The translations under genes and the position numbers were made by a program. From contig JADBKR010000002.1 in the NCBI GenBank assembly GCA_014896295.1, positions 1-64,000 of the forward strand: a stretch of DNA of 64,000 nt. Reading direction: 5' to 3'. Below the pieces are notes generated by a model. The model ran no database searches, was not told where the DNA came from, and saw only the letters and a program-made list of their open reading frames with translations. The stretch comes from Limnochordaceae bacterium (GTDB lineage: Bacteria > Bacillota > Limnochordia > Limnochordales > Geochordaceae). Positions 56,370-64,000 of this stretch are shown in pieces. Position 1 is the stretch's first letter; every line of letters starts with the position of its first letter.

Positions 56370-57419
56370 GTGGCGCAACTGGCGGTCGGCATCGACCTCG
56401 GGCACAAAGAGGTGAAGGTTGCGCAGCTGCGGCGCCGCCGGCGCTCGCACCGGGTGGAACGCCTGCTGCGCATCCCCGTACCGGCCCAGGCCATCGCCCA
56501 GGGCCGTATCGAGGCGCGCGAGAGGTTGAGGGATGCGCTCAGGCCCGCGTTCGGCGGGCTGCGCCTGGAGCAGCTCCATGCCGTCGTGGCCATGAAGAGC
56601 CCCGAGTTCCTGGTGCGAACGCTGACCCTGCCGCCCATGCCCCCTGGCGAACTGCGCGAGGCGGCCCGCTGGGAGATGGTCGACCTGTTGCAGCTTCCGC
56701 GAGAACAGGCCGATGACCTCCTGGTCGACTGCGAGGTGCTCGAGCAGCCGGCGGACGGCGAGGCCCGGGTCGGCGTGGTCGCGACCCGGAGGCCCGTCGT
56801 CCGGGAGGTCGTCCAGCTCCTGAAAGAGCTGCGGCTTCCGCCGGAGGTGCTGGAGGTCAACGCCTTCGCCCTGGAACGGGCGGTGCGGCGGCCCGGGCAC
56901 GTCTGCTACCTCGACGTGGGCGACGCGTTCACCGAGGTGTACGTGGCGTCGGACGGGCGCTACGAGCTCTACCGGCTGCTGCCGATGGGTTTGGACCGCG
57001 TCACGGCGGCGCTCGCCGAGGTGCTGGGAACCTCCCGGGAGCAGGCCGAGGCGGCCCGGCAAAGCGAGGAGCTGGGGACGCTCTTGGAGCGTTCCGGCAG
57101 CCACCCGGCGCTTCGCCGGACGGTCCAGGCGCTCCTGGACGCCCTGGCCCAGACGCTCGAGTACGTGCGCACTCAGGGAGCACAGGCGGCGGGGCCGGGC
57201 GACGGGGCCGTCGACGCGATCGTGCTCTCCGGGGGCGGGGCGCTCCAGCCGGGCATGGCGGCCCTGCTCCACGAGGAGCTGGGGTATCCCGTGGAGGCGG
57301 CCGACCCGCTCCAGGGCCTGGAGCTTGCCCCGCAGGCCGAAGAAGCCGTGGGTGAGGGGCTGGCGCCGCTTTTCGCGCCGGCCGTGGGGTTGGCACTCCG
57401 GGGGGTGGAGGGGCCGTGA
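56370..57419 (+). CDS. pilM: Type IV pilus assembly protein PilM
   Basis: 349 residues from GTG 56370. LAVGIDLGHKEVKVAQLRRR is the phosphate-1 motif of the actin-like ATPase fold, CYLDVGDAFTEVYVASDGRY phosphate-2, and AIVLSGGGALQPGMAALLHE the adenosine motif. PVPAQAIAQGRIEARERLRD and MPPGELREAARWEMVDLLQL match PilM. It forms a cytoplasmic ring that binds the N-terminus of PilN and links to PilB. It overlaps pilN by four bases (GTGA). Confidence 0.94.
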   Translation: MAQLAVGIDLGHKEVKVAQLRRRRRSHRVERLLRIPVPAQAIAQGRIEARERLRDALRPAFGGLRLEQLHAVVAMKSPEFLVRTLTLPPMPPGELREAARWEMVDLLQLPREQADDLLVDCEVLEQPADGEARVGVVATRRPVVREVVQLLKELRLPPEVLEVNAFALERAVRRPGHVCYLDVGDAFTEVYVASDGRYELYRLLPMGLDRVTAALAEVLGTSREQAEAARQSEELGTLLERSGSHPALRRTVQALLDALAQTLEYVRTQGAQAAGPGDGAVDAIVLSGGGALQPGMAALLHEELGYPVEAADPLQGLELAPQAEEAVGEGLAPLFAPAVGLALRGVEGP

Positions 57420-58027
57420 GAGTCAACCTCATTCCCCCGGAGGACCGGGCCAAGCAGGGCCTGGTGCCGCTGGAGCCGATCCTCGGGGTGGTCGGGGCGT
57501 TCTTGGTGACGGTGGCCGTCGTGCTGGGCAACTTCAACCAGCAGCAGCTGGCAGAGGCCGAACGGCGGGTCACGTCGCTGCGGCGGGTGGTGGCGGAGCT
57601 CGAGCCGTACCAGAAGGAGCTCGCCCGGGTGCGAGACGAGACGCGGCGGGTCGAAGAGGCGCTGAAGGCGGGCGCAAGGCAAGGCGAGGCACAAGCCGGG
57701 GTCAGGCCCCTCTCGGAGCTGGCGCGGCGAATGGCCGACGCCGCCCGGCGGTCGGGCACGGTGTGGCTGACCCGGCTCGCCTGGTCGCAAGGGCGCGTCC
57801 AGGTCGAGGGGCTTGCGACGGATGCGGCTTCCGTGACCACCTTCCTGACGCAGCTGACGGCGGACGGCGTCCTGCGGCAAACCCAGGGCAGCGTCAGCCC
57901 CGAGGGAGCGGCCGGCGGGGTCGTGAGGTTTTCGTGCGAACTGGCGGTGAGCGCCGTCGGTGAGGCCGCGCCGGGCGCAGCGCCGGGCAGCTCTACCGGG
58001 AGCACGCCGGCGGGTGAGCGACGTTGA
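57416..58027 (+). CDS. pilN: Type IV pilus assembly protein PilN
   Basis: 203 residues from GTG 57416. The N-terminal MRVNLIPPEDRAKQ is the PilN motif that docks into PilM. One transmembrane helix (ILGVVGAFLVTVAVVLGNFN) is followed by a coiled coil (residues 45-85) and a ferredoxin-like periplasmic domain (TVWLTRLAWSQGRVQVEGLA). It pairs with PilO to form the alignment complex. The stop overlaps the TTG start of the pilO-like gene (TTGA). Confidence 0.92.
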   Translation: MRVNLIPPEDRAKQGLVPLEPILGVVGAFLVTVAVVLGNFNQQQLAEAERRVTSLRRVVAELEPYQKELARVRDETRRVEEALKAGARQGEAQAGVRPLSELARRMADAARRSGTVWLTRLAWSQGRVQVEGLATDAASVTTFLTQLTADGVLRQTQGSVSPEGAAGGVVRFSCELAVSAVGEAAPGAAPGSSTGSTPAGERR

Positions 58028-59266
58028 ACTTGCGTGCCGGAGTGCGCCTCGGCGGGCGCGTGCCGCTCGCCCCGGCGATGGCGGTCGCCCTCCTCCTGGG
58101 CGGCGGCGCTCTGCTACCTCGCATGGTACCGGCCCGTGTCGATTCGGACGGCGGCCATGCTGGCCGAGGCGGGCCGCCTCGAGGCAGAGGTGCAGGTCCT
58201 GAGCCGGGCCCGCCTGGCGCTGCCGGAGGCGGAGCGGGCGCTCCAGGCGCTTCGCGCGCGCCAGGCGAGAGCGGTCGAACGCACGCCGCGGGTGGAGGAC
58301 CTGCCGCGCGGTGCGGGATTCGTGTCGAGGGCGGCGGAGGTCGCCGGATTGCGCCCGCTGCGCGTGACGTACTCGCTGCAGGGGCCGGCCGCCGCTCCCC
58401 CGGACGCCAAAGCAGCCGCGGCCGGCGGATCGGTGCGGTTCGACGTGGAGGTGGAAGGGCCCTACGGCGGGCTCGTGAGCCTCGTCGAGACGATAGAGCG
58501 AGCGTTCGAGGGGGTGCAGTTCATCTCCCTCGCCGTGTCGCCGGCGCCACCGCCGGAACCAGCGCACCTCGCGGCCCGTGCGCCGTCCCAGGCGCAGGCC
58601 CAGGCCAACGTCCCGCTCTCGCCGCCGCTCGGGCAGGCCGCGGGGCAAGCCCCGGGCGGGACGCAGCCGGGTGTGACGGCAGGCCCCGGGGCCGGGAGTG
58701 ACGCGCCGCCCTCCGACCGGCTCTCGCAGGTGGCCGCGCTCTTCTCCTACCTGCAGATGCTGGCGATGCAGCAGTCGGGTGCCGTGAGCGGCGTCCCGGT
58801 GGGGCAGCCGGGCGATCAGACGGGTCTCCTCTCCCCCTCCGCCGCCTCCGGCTCTCCGGCTCCGAAGGTGGCCGGCTCGCCGGCCGTCCGCGCGTCCTTG
58901 AGCTTCACGGTGGCGGTGCGGGCAGCGAACGACCCGGCCTCCCGGCCGGTGGCGTGGAAGGCGCTTCCCCTGCCCGCAGCGAGTGCGACGGGCAGGACGT
59001 CCAACCCCTTCGAGCCGGCCGACAAGGCCGCCGTCGAAGCCAGGCTGGCGCAGGCGCCGAGCCCGGAGGTCCCGGCTCTGCGGGTGACGGGCATCGCCCG
59101 GGGCTCCGACGGCTTCGTGGCCGTGCTCGTCGTCGACGAACGCAGCCACCTGGTGCGTGACGGCACCCGCCTCGGACGGCTCACGGTGCGTGCCGTTCGC
59201 GCCGGCGGGGTGGACGTGCAGGTAGAGGGCCGGCGGGTGTTCGTTCCCCTGCGCGTGGAGCCGTGA
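58024..59266 (+). CDS. pilO: PilO-like protein fused to a PilP-like domain (frameshifted)
   Basis: From TTG 58024 the first frame gives a short cytoplasmic start and the helix VPLAPAMAVALLLGGGA. Near 58098-58109 one extra base breaks it; the rest, LCYLAWYRPVSIRTAAMLAE, is in the next frame. A coiled coil (residues 45-85) and a PilO-like ferredoxin fold (FDVEVEGPYGGLVSLVETIE) follow. Then comes a Pro/Ala/Gln-rich linker of about 120 residues and a C-terminal VPALRVTGIARGSDGFVAVL..RLGRLTVRAVR segment resembling PilP. Corrected length is about 413 residues, twice a normal PilO. It would join PilN in the membrane and reach toward the secretin. Confidence 0.82.
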
Positions 59267-59316
59267 CGGCTCGTGGAAGAGCTTGCGGGAAAACGGCAGA
59301 AGAGGAGACCGGCAAG

Positions 59317-60555
59317 ATGCGAAGATCGGGAAGGTTGGCCATCATCTCGCTGGCGTGGGCCCTCGCTCTCGCGGCGGCGATCCTGAGCACCGCAAGTGGT
59401 TTGGTAGCCGAGGCCGCGGCGCCGGCAGGCCCGCCGGGCTCGCCCCCGACAAACGGTGCCAGGACGCCTGCTCCCACCCCCGCCGGCCGGGGCGAGCTCG
59501 TCGACATGGCCTTCCAGAAGGCCGACGTGGCCGACGTCTTCCAGGTGCTCGGGGAGCTGGCCGGGCTCAACGTGCTGGTCGACCCGTCGGCGAGCGGCCA
59601 GGTGACGTTCTTCCTGCACCGGATCCCCGCCATGGACGCCATCGACCTGGTGGCCCGGGCGAGCGGGTTGGGCTACAAGATCGTCGACGGGACGCTCATC
59701 GTGGCGGCGCCGCAGCGGCTGCAGGCACAGTTCGCCCGGGAGGCGGTGGCGACGGTGGCGCTGCGCTACCTGGCCCCCGCCGACGCCGAACGGCTGGTCA
59801 AGACCGTCGTACCGGGCATCCAGACGGTCGTCGACACCCGGTCGTCGGCCATCGTGATGCGGGGAAGCGAAGAGGACGTCGCCCGGGCCAAGCAACTCCT
59901 CGCCCGCCACGACGTGGCCGCCATCCCGGAGCTGCAGTTCGACGCCGCTCCCGTGGCAACGGTGCTGCTGGCCCTGGCGAAGGCCGGCGGCATGAGCCTC
60001 GTCGTCGAGGGCCAGCTGGCCGGGACGGTCACGCTCTACCTGCGGCCCGGCACGGCGGTGAAGGACGCGCTCGACATCGTGGCCCGTCAGACGGGGATTA
60101 CCTATCGCATCGGCGAGGACGACCTCCTGGTGGTCACTCCTCCGGGCCCGCAGGCGCTGCAACCCCAGAGCGCTCCTGCGGCGCAGGCCCGGGCCTACGA
60201 GCTTCACTTCATCCCCGTCGAGACCGCGACGGGGCTCCTGGCAGCGGCGCTGCCCGACGTGAAGGCCCAGAGCGTGCCCGGCACGAGCGTGCTGATGCTG
60301 CAGGGCACTCCGGCGCAGATGCAGCGGGCAGAGGCCCTGCTGAGGTCGTTCGACCGGCCGTCCGTGCGGGTGGCCGGCATCATGCAGGTCGGCGAGGAGC
60401 TGCGAGCGCTGGTCGAGATCGGCGGCCGCAGCCACGTGGTGCGGGAGGGAAGCCGGGTCGGGCCGCTGGTCGTCACGAGCATCACCAAGGAAGGGGTCAC
60501 CCTGGCCCTCGACGGGCAGGAGATCGTGGCCCCGGCGGGTGGTGCGCTGCGATGA
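59317..60555 (+). CDS. Secretin N-domain (STN/N1) protein with PilP-like tail
   Basis: 412 residues from ATG 59317, after AAGAGGAG; a GTG at 59263 overlapping pilO is an alternative. A signal peptide (LAIISLAWALALAAAILSTA) precedes two similar halves. Each has an STN-type domain (MAFQKADVADVFQVLGELAG; LQFDAAPVATVLLALAKAGG) and an N1-type domain (RYLAPADAERLVKTVVPGIQ; HFIPVETATGLLAAALPDVK). The last 70 residues (VRVAGIMQVGEELRALVEIG, RSHVVREGSRVGPLVV) resemble the PilP-like tail of the preceding gene. No secretin pore domain is present. It looks like a periplasmic vestibule subunit working with the full secretin that follows. Confidence 0.75.
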   Translation: MRRSGRLAIISLAWALALAAAILSTASGLVAEAAAPAGPPGSPPTNGARTPAPTPAGRGELVDMAFQKADVADVFQVLGELAGLNVLVDPSASGQVTFFLHRIPAMDAIDLVARASGLGYKIVDGTLIVAAPQRLQAQFAREAVATVALRYLAPADAERLVKTVVPGIQTVVDTRSSAIVMRGSEEDVARAKQLLARHDVAAIPELQFDAAPVATVLLALAKAGGMSLVVEGQLAGTVTLYLRPGTAVKDALDIVARQTGITYRIGEDDLLVVTPPGPQALQPQSAPAAQARAYELHFIPVETATGLLAAALPDVKAQSVPGTSVLMLQGTPAQMQRAEALLRSFDRPSVRVAGIMQVGEELRALVEIGGRSHVVREGSRVGPLVVTSITKEGVTLALDGQEIVAPAGGALR

Positions 60556-62396
60556 GCGGCACCGTGCCGGCTGGTAAGTGGTCCCGCCTCGCCGTGGCCG
60601 GTCTGGCCGTACTCGGGCTCGCCGTGGCTGCGGCGACCGGGGCCCTGGCGGCAGCGCCGGCATCGGGCGCGGGGGCCTCCGGCGAGGGGCAGGAGACGCA
60701 GGTATCGCTCGCCTTTCAAGACGCGGACGTACGGGAGATCTTCGCGTCGCTGGCCGACGCGGCCGGATGGAACTTCGTCGCGCTGCCCGACCTCACGGGC
60801 AAGGCGACGCTCGCCATCAAGGGCCTGAGCGTGGAGCAGGCCGTCGACATGGTGGCCCGGGCAACGGGGTTCGCGTACGTGCTGTCGGCCAACACGCTGG
60901 TGGTGGGCGCCCGATCCTCGCTGGAAGCCCGCTTCGACCCGGAGGGCGTGCGGCCCGAGCGGCCGGTGGCGCCGAGGCCTGCTCCACCGGCGGAAGAGAC
61001 GGTTACCGAGTTCGTACGGCTCAACTACGTGCGGGCGGCGGCCATGAAGCAGCTCGCCACGATGGTTCTGCCGGAGGGGGCCATCCGCGTCGACGAGGCC
61101 AGCAACCTGCTGGTGGTGCAAGGCACGGCGCAGCAGCTGGATGCGCTGCGCCGGCTCGCCGCCGAGTACGACCGGCCGCCGGCGCAGGTGCTCATCGAGG
61201 CCCGGGTCGAGGAGGTGCTGGGCAACGCCACGGAGGACCTGGGTCTGGCGTGGCAGCTGCCGGGGGTCGGGGTGTCGCTGGCCCCGCGGTTCGGCTCGGT
61301 CAGGCTCGACCCGGAGGAATTGCTGGCCACGTTGCACGCCCTCGAGGAGCAGGGACGGAGCCGGCTGCTCGCCCGTCCCCAGGTGACGACCATCAACGGG
61401 CAGGCGGCCACCATCTTCATCGGCGACGAGATCCCCATCATCCTCAAGGGGCAGGGCGACGCCCCGGACACGCTGCAGACCATCACAGCGGGCGTGCGGC
61501 TGGAGATCACGCCGTTCGTGGGGAGCGACGGCACCATCACGGCCGACGTGAAGCCGGAGGTGAGCACCATCGCCGGCTACCGCGTGGCCGGCGACCAACA
61601 GCTGCCCCAGATCCGGACGCGCAAGGCTCAGACCCGGATCCGGGTCAAGGACGGCGAGCCCATCGTCATCGGCGGGCTCATCAACCAGCAGGAGAGCGAG
61701 ACGGTGTCGGGCCTGCCGGTGCTCAAGGAGTTTCCGGTGCTGGGCGGCCTCTTCTCCACAACCCGCACCGACCAGCAGCAGAGCGAGATGCTCATCTTCC
61801 TCATTCCCAGGGTCCTGCCGGGCGAGGGGGTGACAGCGAAAGCCGACCAGGGCCAGGCAGGCTCCAACGGGACGGCGCCTCCGGGAAGTCCGGAGCAAGG
61901 GTCGAACGCCGGCGGACGCATCAGGTGGCGGATGCCCTCTTTCGAGCGTCCGCAGCAGTGGGCCATCCGGCTCGATGCCGCCGGCGCCCAGGAGTCGGCG
62001 TGGGAGATCGGGGTCGAACGGCCCGTGGGCACGGCACAAACGGCGACCACCAGCCTCGTCCTGACTCCGGTCTCGGCGGGTAGCGAAAGAGCAAGTGCCT
62101 GGGGCCTGGGTCTCGGCTGGCGCTGGTATTACCCGTCGTCCCTGGGCGGCGCGTGGTTGGGGCTGGGGGGCGAGGTGATCTGGCCCAACGCCCGGGTGGG
62201 CTCGGTGGCAGCTGGCACAGGCCTGACCGTCGTGAACATCGAGGCGGGAGCGCGTACGCCCGTCGAGCGGGTACCGTTGTTCCTGGAGCCGTTCGTGCGG
62301 TGGGTGCCGGCGGTATGGGGCGATGCGGCGCTCGTGGAGCTGCCCCGCAGGACGCCGGGCCTGTGGTTGGGTCTCAACGTGGGGTGGGCGTTTTGA
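60552..62396 (+). CDS. pilQ: Secretin PilQ with C-terminal beta-barrel-like extension
   Basis: 614 residues from ATG 60552, overlapping the previous stop (ATGA). A signal peptide (LAVLGLAVAAATGALAAAPA) is followed by an STN domain (50-120), an N1 domain (150-210) and the secretin pore (212-422): PPAQVLIEARVEEVLGNATE, LARPQVTTINGQAATIFIGD, VRLEITPFVGSDGTITADVK, KDGEPIVIGGLINQQESETV, VPVLG-type FPVLGGLFSTTRTDQQQSEM. After a flexible linker, residues 465-614 alternate polar and aromatic residues (GLGLGWRWYYP, GAWLGLGGEVIWP, LWLGLNVGWAF) and end in Phe, like outer-membrane barrels. It lets the pilus cross an outer membrane. Confidence 0.92.
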   Translation: MSGTVPAGKWSRLAVAGLAVLGLAVAAATGALAAAPASGAGASGEGQETQVSLAFQDADVREIFASLADAAGWNFVALPDLTGKATLAIKGLSVEQAVDMVARATGFAYVLSANTLVVGARSSLEARFDPEGVRPERPVAPRPAPPAEETVTEFVRLNYVRAAAMKQLATMVLPEGAIRVDEASNLLVVQGTAQQLDALRRLAAEYDRPPAQVLIEARVEEVLGNATEDLGLAWQLPGVGVSLAPRFGSVRLDPEELLATLHALEEQGRSRLLARPQVTTINGQAATIFIGDEIPIILKGQGDAPDTLQTITAGVRLEITPFVGSDGTITADVKPEVSTIAGYRVAGDQQLPQIRTRKAQTRIRVKDGEPIVIGGLINQQESETVSGLPVLKEFPVLGGLFSTTRTDQQQSEMLIFLIPRVLPGEGVTAKADQGQAGSNGTAPPGSPEQGSNAGGRIRWRMPSFERPQQWAIRLDAAGAQESAWEIGVERPVGTAQTATTSLVLTPVSAGSERASAWGLGLGWRWYYPSSLGGAWLGLGGEVIWPNARVGSVAAGTGLTVVNIEAGARTPVERVPLFLEPFVRWVPAVWGDAALVELPRRTPGLWLGLNVGWAF

Positions 62397-62443
62397 ACGC
62401 GGCCCTGTTTGACCGGGACTCGCAGGAAGAGGGGTGAATCCCC

Positions 62444-63751
62444 ATGCGTGGCCTGTGGGACAGGCAGACCCTGAGCCAAGCCTCGTCGTCCGTCGATCGG
62501 GCCAGTGGTCGGCCCGGCGAGGAGGGCTACTTCCTGGTCATGGCCCTCATCCTCACGACGGCGGTGATGGTAATGGCGAGCGGCCTAGCCCTGGTGAGCA
62601 CGGCATCTCTCCGGGCCGCCCAACATGCCCTCGACCGCGCTCGCGCCCTCTACGCCGCCGAGTCGGGGATGAACGCCGCCATCCACGCCGTGGAGACAGG
62701 TGCCATCGGCGACGCTCCCTGGAACGCGGAGGTCCCGGGCTGGTACAGGGTGACAGTCAACGGGAAGGACGGCGAGCGGTGCCCGGATATCGCTCGAACA
62801 GTCTATGCAGACGGGTGGAGCGGCAGCGTTCACCGTAGGTTCAGCGGTAGAGTGCGTCTCATTACCAGGCCTTTCCCGGGCGAGCCGAATCCGCTCATCA
62901 CCGGCCCATGCGGAGCGGACTTGGTCGATCCGCGCCTGGCCCTCAAGCCAATCGATGAGCTGTTTCCCCCGGACCAACAGACGTCGTGGCCGGGAAGACA
63001 ACAAGGAAACGTCTTTCGATCCGCTACCCCGGTCACCGCTCCCCCAGGCAACTCTCTGGTCAGGGGGAATCTCTACCTCGGCCCCGGGACCGTGGTCTCC
63101 GTGCCGCCGGATAGCGAAGTCAACTTGTTCATCACCGGTGACCTCCTAATCGACCATGACGTCACCTTCGACGTCTCCCCCAGGGCCAAGGTGAACATCT
63201 ATACTTACGGCAGTCTTTATCTCGGGGTGAATCAGTTCTGGGCACTTGTGCTGGGAAGCAGGCTGACTGTCAAGAGCGGCGAATACGTGACTTTCCACGT
63301 CCGAGACAGGCTAGTAACGAGCGCAGGGTCCTCCATCGATGTCGCACCTGTGGAAGGCCGGACCGGCGCCGCGGTCTTCCTGGTATCGGACGCATCGGCG
63401 GATTCTATTCAAATCTCTTCTAGCGACAACATCCTGGCGGAAATCATCGACTGGCTGGGGTTGTGCAAGTGGATACCATCTTGGTGTCCTGGCCCCAGCA
63501 AGATGGGTGTTTATGCTCCGACGCGACAACTCACCACGGTATCGGTCCTCTGGATGGATCCGGCCCTGAAGGGAGCGCTGGTTAACACCGCTATCACCAG
63601 TAAGTGCCTTAGGACGGGACTCGAATGGCTTCTTGGCCCATGCACCCCGGGTTACGTGCTTGAGTACGACGACGCTTTGGGAAGTTTTCCGTTCGGTAGA
63701 CTGTCTCGTCTTGTGCCGCGCTCGTGGCGAGAGGAACCCGTCGCTCCATGA
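62444..63751 (+). CDS. PilX-like minor pilus protein with a beta-rich C-terminal domain
   Basis: 435 residues from ATG 62444. GEEGYFLVMALILTTAVMVM is a pilin-like hydrophobic helix after a short leader, followed by LRAAQHALDRARALYAAESG, the PilX-N motif. The remainder is unusual: a long series of short beta strands (LYLGPGTVVSVPPDSEVNLF, ITGDLLIDHDVTFDVSPRAK, VNIYTYGSLYLGVNQF) that suggests a beta-helix or bactofilin-like stack. Four cysteines cluster near the C-terminus (GLCKWIPSWCPG, KCLRTG, GPCTPG). Probably a tip or priming subunit; adhesion is inference. The stop overlaps the next gene (ATGA). Confidence 0.75.
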   Translation: MRGLWDRQTLSQASSSVDRASGRPGEEGYFLVMALILTTAVMVMASGLALVSTASLRAAQHALDRARALYAAESGMNAAIHAVETGAIGDAPWNAEVPGWYRVTVNGKDGERCPDIARTVYADGWSGSVHRRFSGRVRLITRPFPGEPNPLITGPCGADLVDPRLALKPIDELFPPDQQTSWPGRQQGNVFRSATPVTAPPGNSLVRGNLYLGPGTVVSVPPDSEVNLFITGDLLIDHDVTFDVSPRAKVNIYTYGSLYLGVNQFWALVLGSRLTVKSGEYVTFHVRDRLVTSAGSSIDVAPVEGRTGAAVFLVSDASADSIQISSSDNILAEIIDWLGLCKWIPSWCPGPSKMGVYAPTRQLTTVSVLWMDPALKGALVNTAITSKCLRTGLEWLLGPCTPGYVLEYDDALGSFPFGRLSRLVPRSWREEPVAP

Positions 63752-64000
63752 CTTCCCGTAGTCAGAAGCGGCGTGACACGCACGAGGCGAGGACAACCGG
63801 CTTTACGCTGATCGAGGTGCTGGCCGGAATCACGGTCGTGGCCGTTGCGCTCGCCGGCCTTTTCATGCTTTACACCACGCTCACGCGGGTTGAAGCGCAC
63901 CGGCGACAGTTGACTCAGGCCACGGCAGCGCTGACATCCACCGTCGAGCAGGTCAAAGCCATGCCCTGGAGCCAACTGATTGCCGGGTTTACGGGCGGGG
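63748..64000 (+). CDS. PilV/GspI-like minor prepilin (cut by window edge)
   Basis: The first 84 residues are visible from ATG 63748. A basic leader ends at the prepilin-peptidase site in TTGFTLIEVLAGITVVAVAL, with E5 present, then AGLFMLYTTLTRVEAHRRQL and a helical stretch. This pattern (FTLIEVL..I.V) is that of PilV/GspI minor prepilins that prime pilus assembly. The gene runs off the end of the window. Confidence 0.85.
   Translation, partial: MTSRSQKRRDTHEARTTGFTLIEVLAGITVVAVALAGLFMLYTTLTRVEAHRRQLTQATAALTSTVEQVKAMPWSQLIAGFTGG

Overview
The window is very G+C-rich bacterial chromosome, densely packed, with mostly GTG/ATG/TTG starts preceded by AGGAGG-like ribosome sites and many 4-base stop/start overlaps (ATGA, GTGA, TTGA). 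Gene content points to a deep-branching, spore-forming member of the Bacillota. The dnaE-accD-accA-pyk order, with ytrH/ytrI divergent from dnaE, and a tryptophan RNA-binding attenuation protein (TRAP, mtrB) are Firmicute traits. Yet the window ends in a type IV pilus operon that includes an outer-membrane secretin, which implies a two-membrane envelope. High G+C, sporulation genes and a secretin together fit Limnochordia-like organisms best; this placement is inference, because no rRNA is present.

Layout. 1-2.1 kb: sparse, with a secreted DUF4177-like protein and two small XRE-like helix-turn-helix reading frames. 2.1-7.5 kb: an accessory island of visibly lower G+C, with a single-chain restriction-modification enzyme (nuclease, N6-methylase and specificity parts in one polypeptide), an overlapping EVE-domain gene, and a ribbon-helix-helix plus tyrosine-integrase cassette facing the 3' end of tRNA-Leu(CAA). 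7.5-8.4 kb: a HepT/MntA-type HEPN-nucleotidyltransferase pair. 8.5-20.4 kb, minus strand: AIR-synthase-like protein, glutamate-1-semialdehyde-aminomutase-like protein, ald, pyk, accA, accD, DUF2007, mtrB, pgpA-like and dnaE. 20.4-21.3 kb, plus strand: ytrH and ytrI. 21.3-31 kb: M3 peptidase, murA, a starch-binding-type protein, tRNA-Gln, an alpha/beta hydrolase, an XRE regulator with a ligand-binding domain, argS, and a methyltransferase leading into an odd run of overlapping small genes (BlaI-like fragment, BlaR-like membrane fragment joined to a HEPN domain, nucleotidyltransferase). 31.6-37.4 kb: RHH protein, tRNA-Glu, speE, DUF92, gltX, mtnA and an mtnP-like gene. speE and the mtn genes make and recycle methylthioadenosine, so they belong to one metabolic theme. 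37.7-42.9 kb: LacI regulator and a sugar ABC importer (binding protein and two permeases). 43-50.4 kb: Fur, gatC-gatA-gatB, ligA, and a divergent D,D-carboxypeptidase. 50.8-64 kb, plus strand: Crp/Fnr regulator, pilin, pilB, pilT, pilC, pilM, pilN, a PilO-PilP fusion, a secretin-N-domain protein, a PilQ secretin with a barrel-like tail, and minor pilins; the last is cut by the window edge.

A recurring technical oddity is that at least a dozen otherwise intact genes, including accA and accD, are broken by what looks like a single extra base, usually in a short G or C run. The coordinates given span the whole gene across such breaks. I read them as sequence errors rather than decay, because both carboxyltransferase subunits would otherwise be lost.
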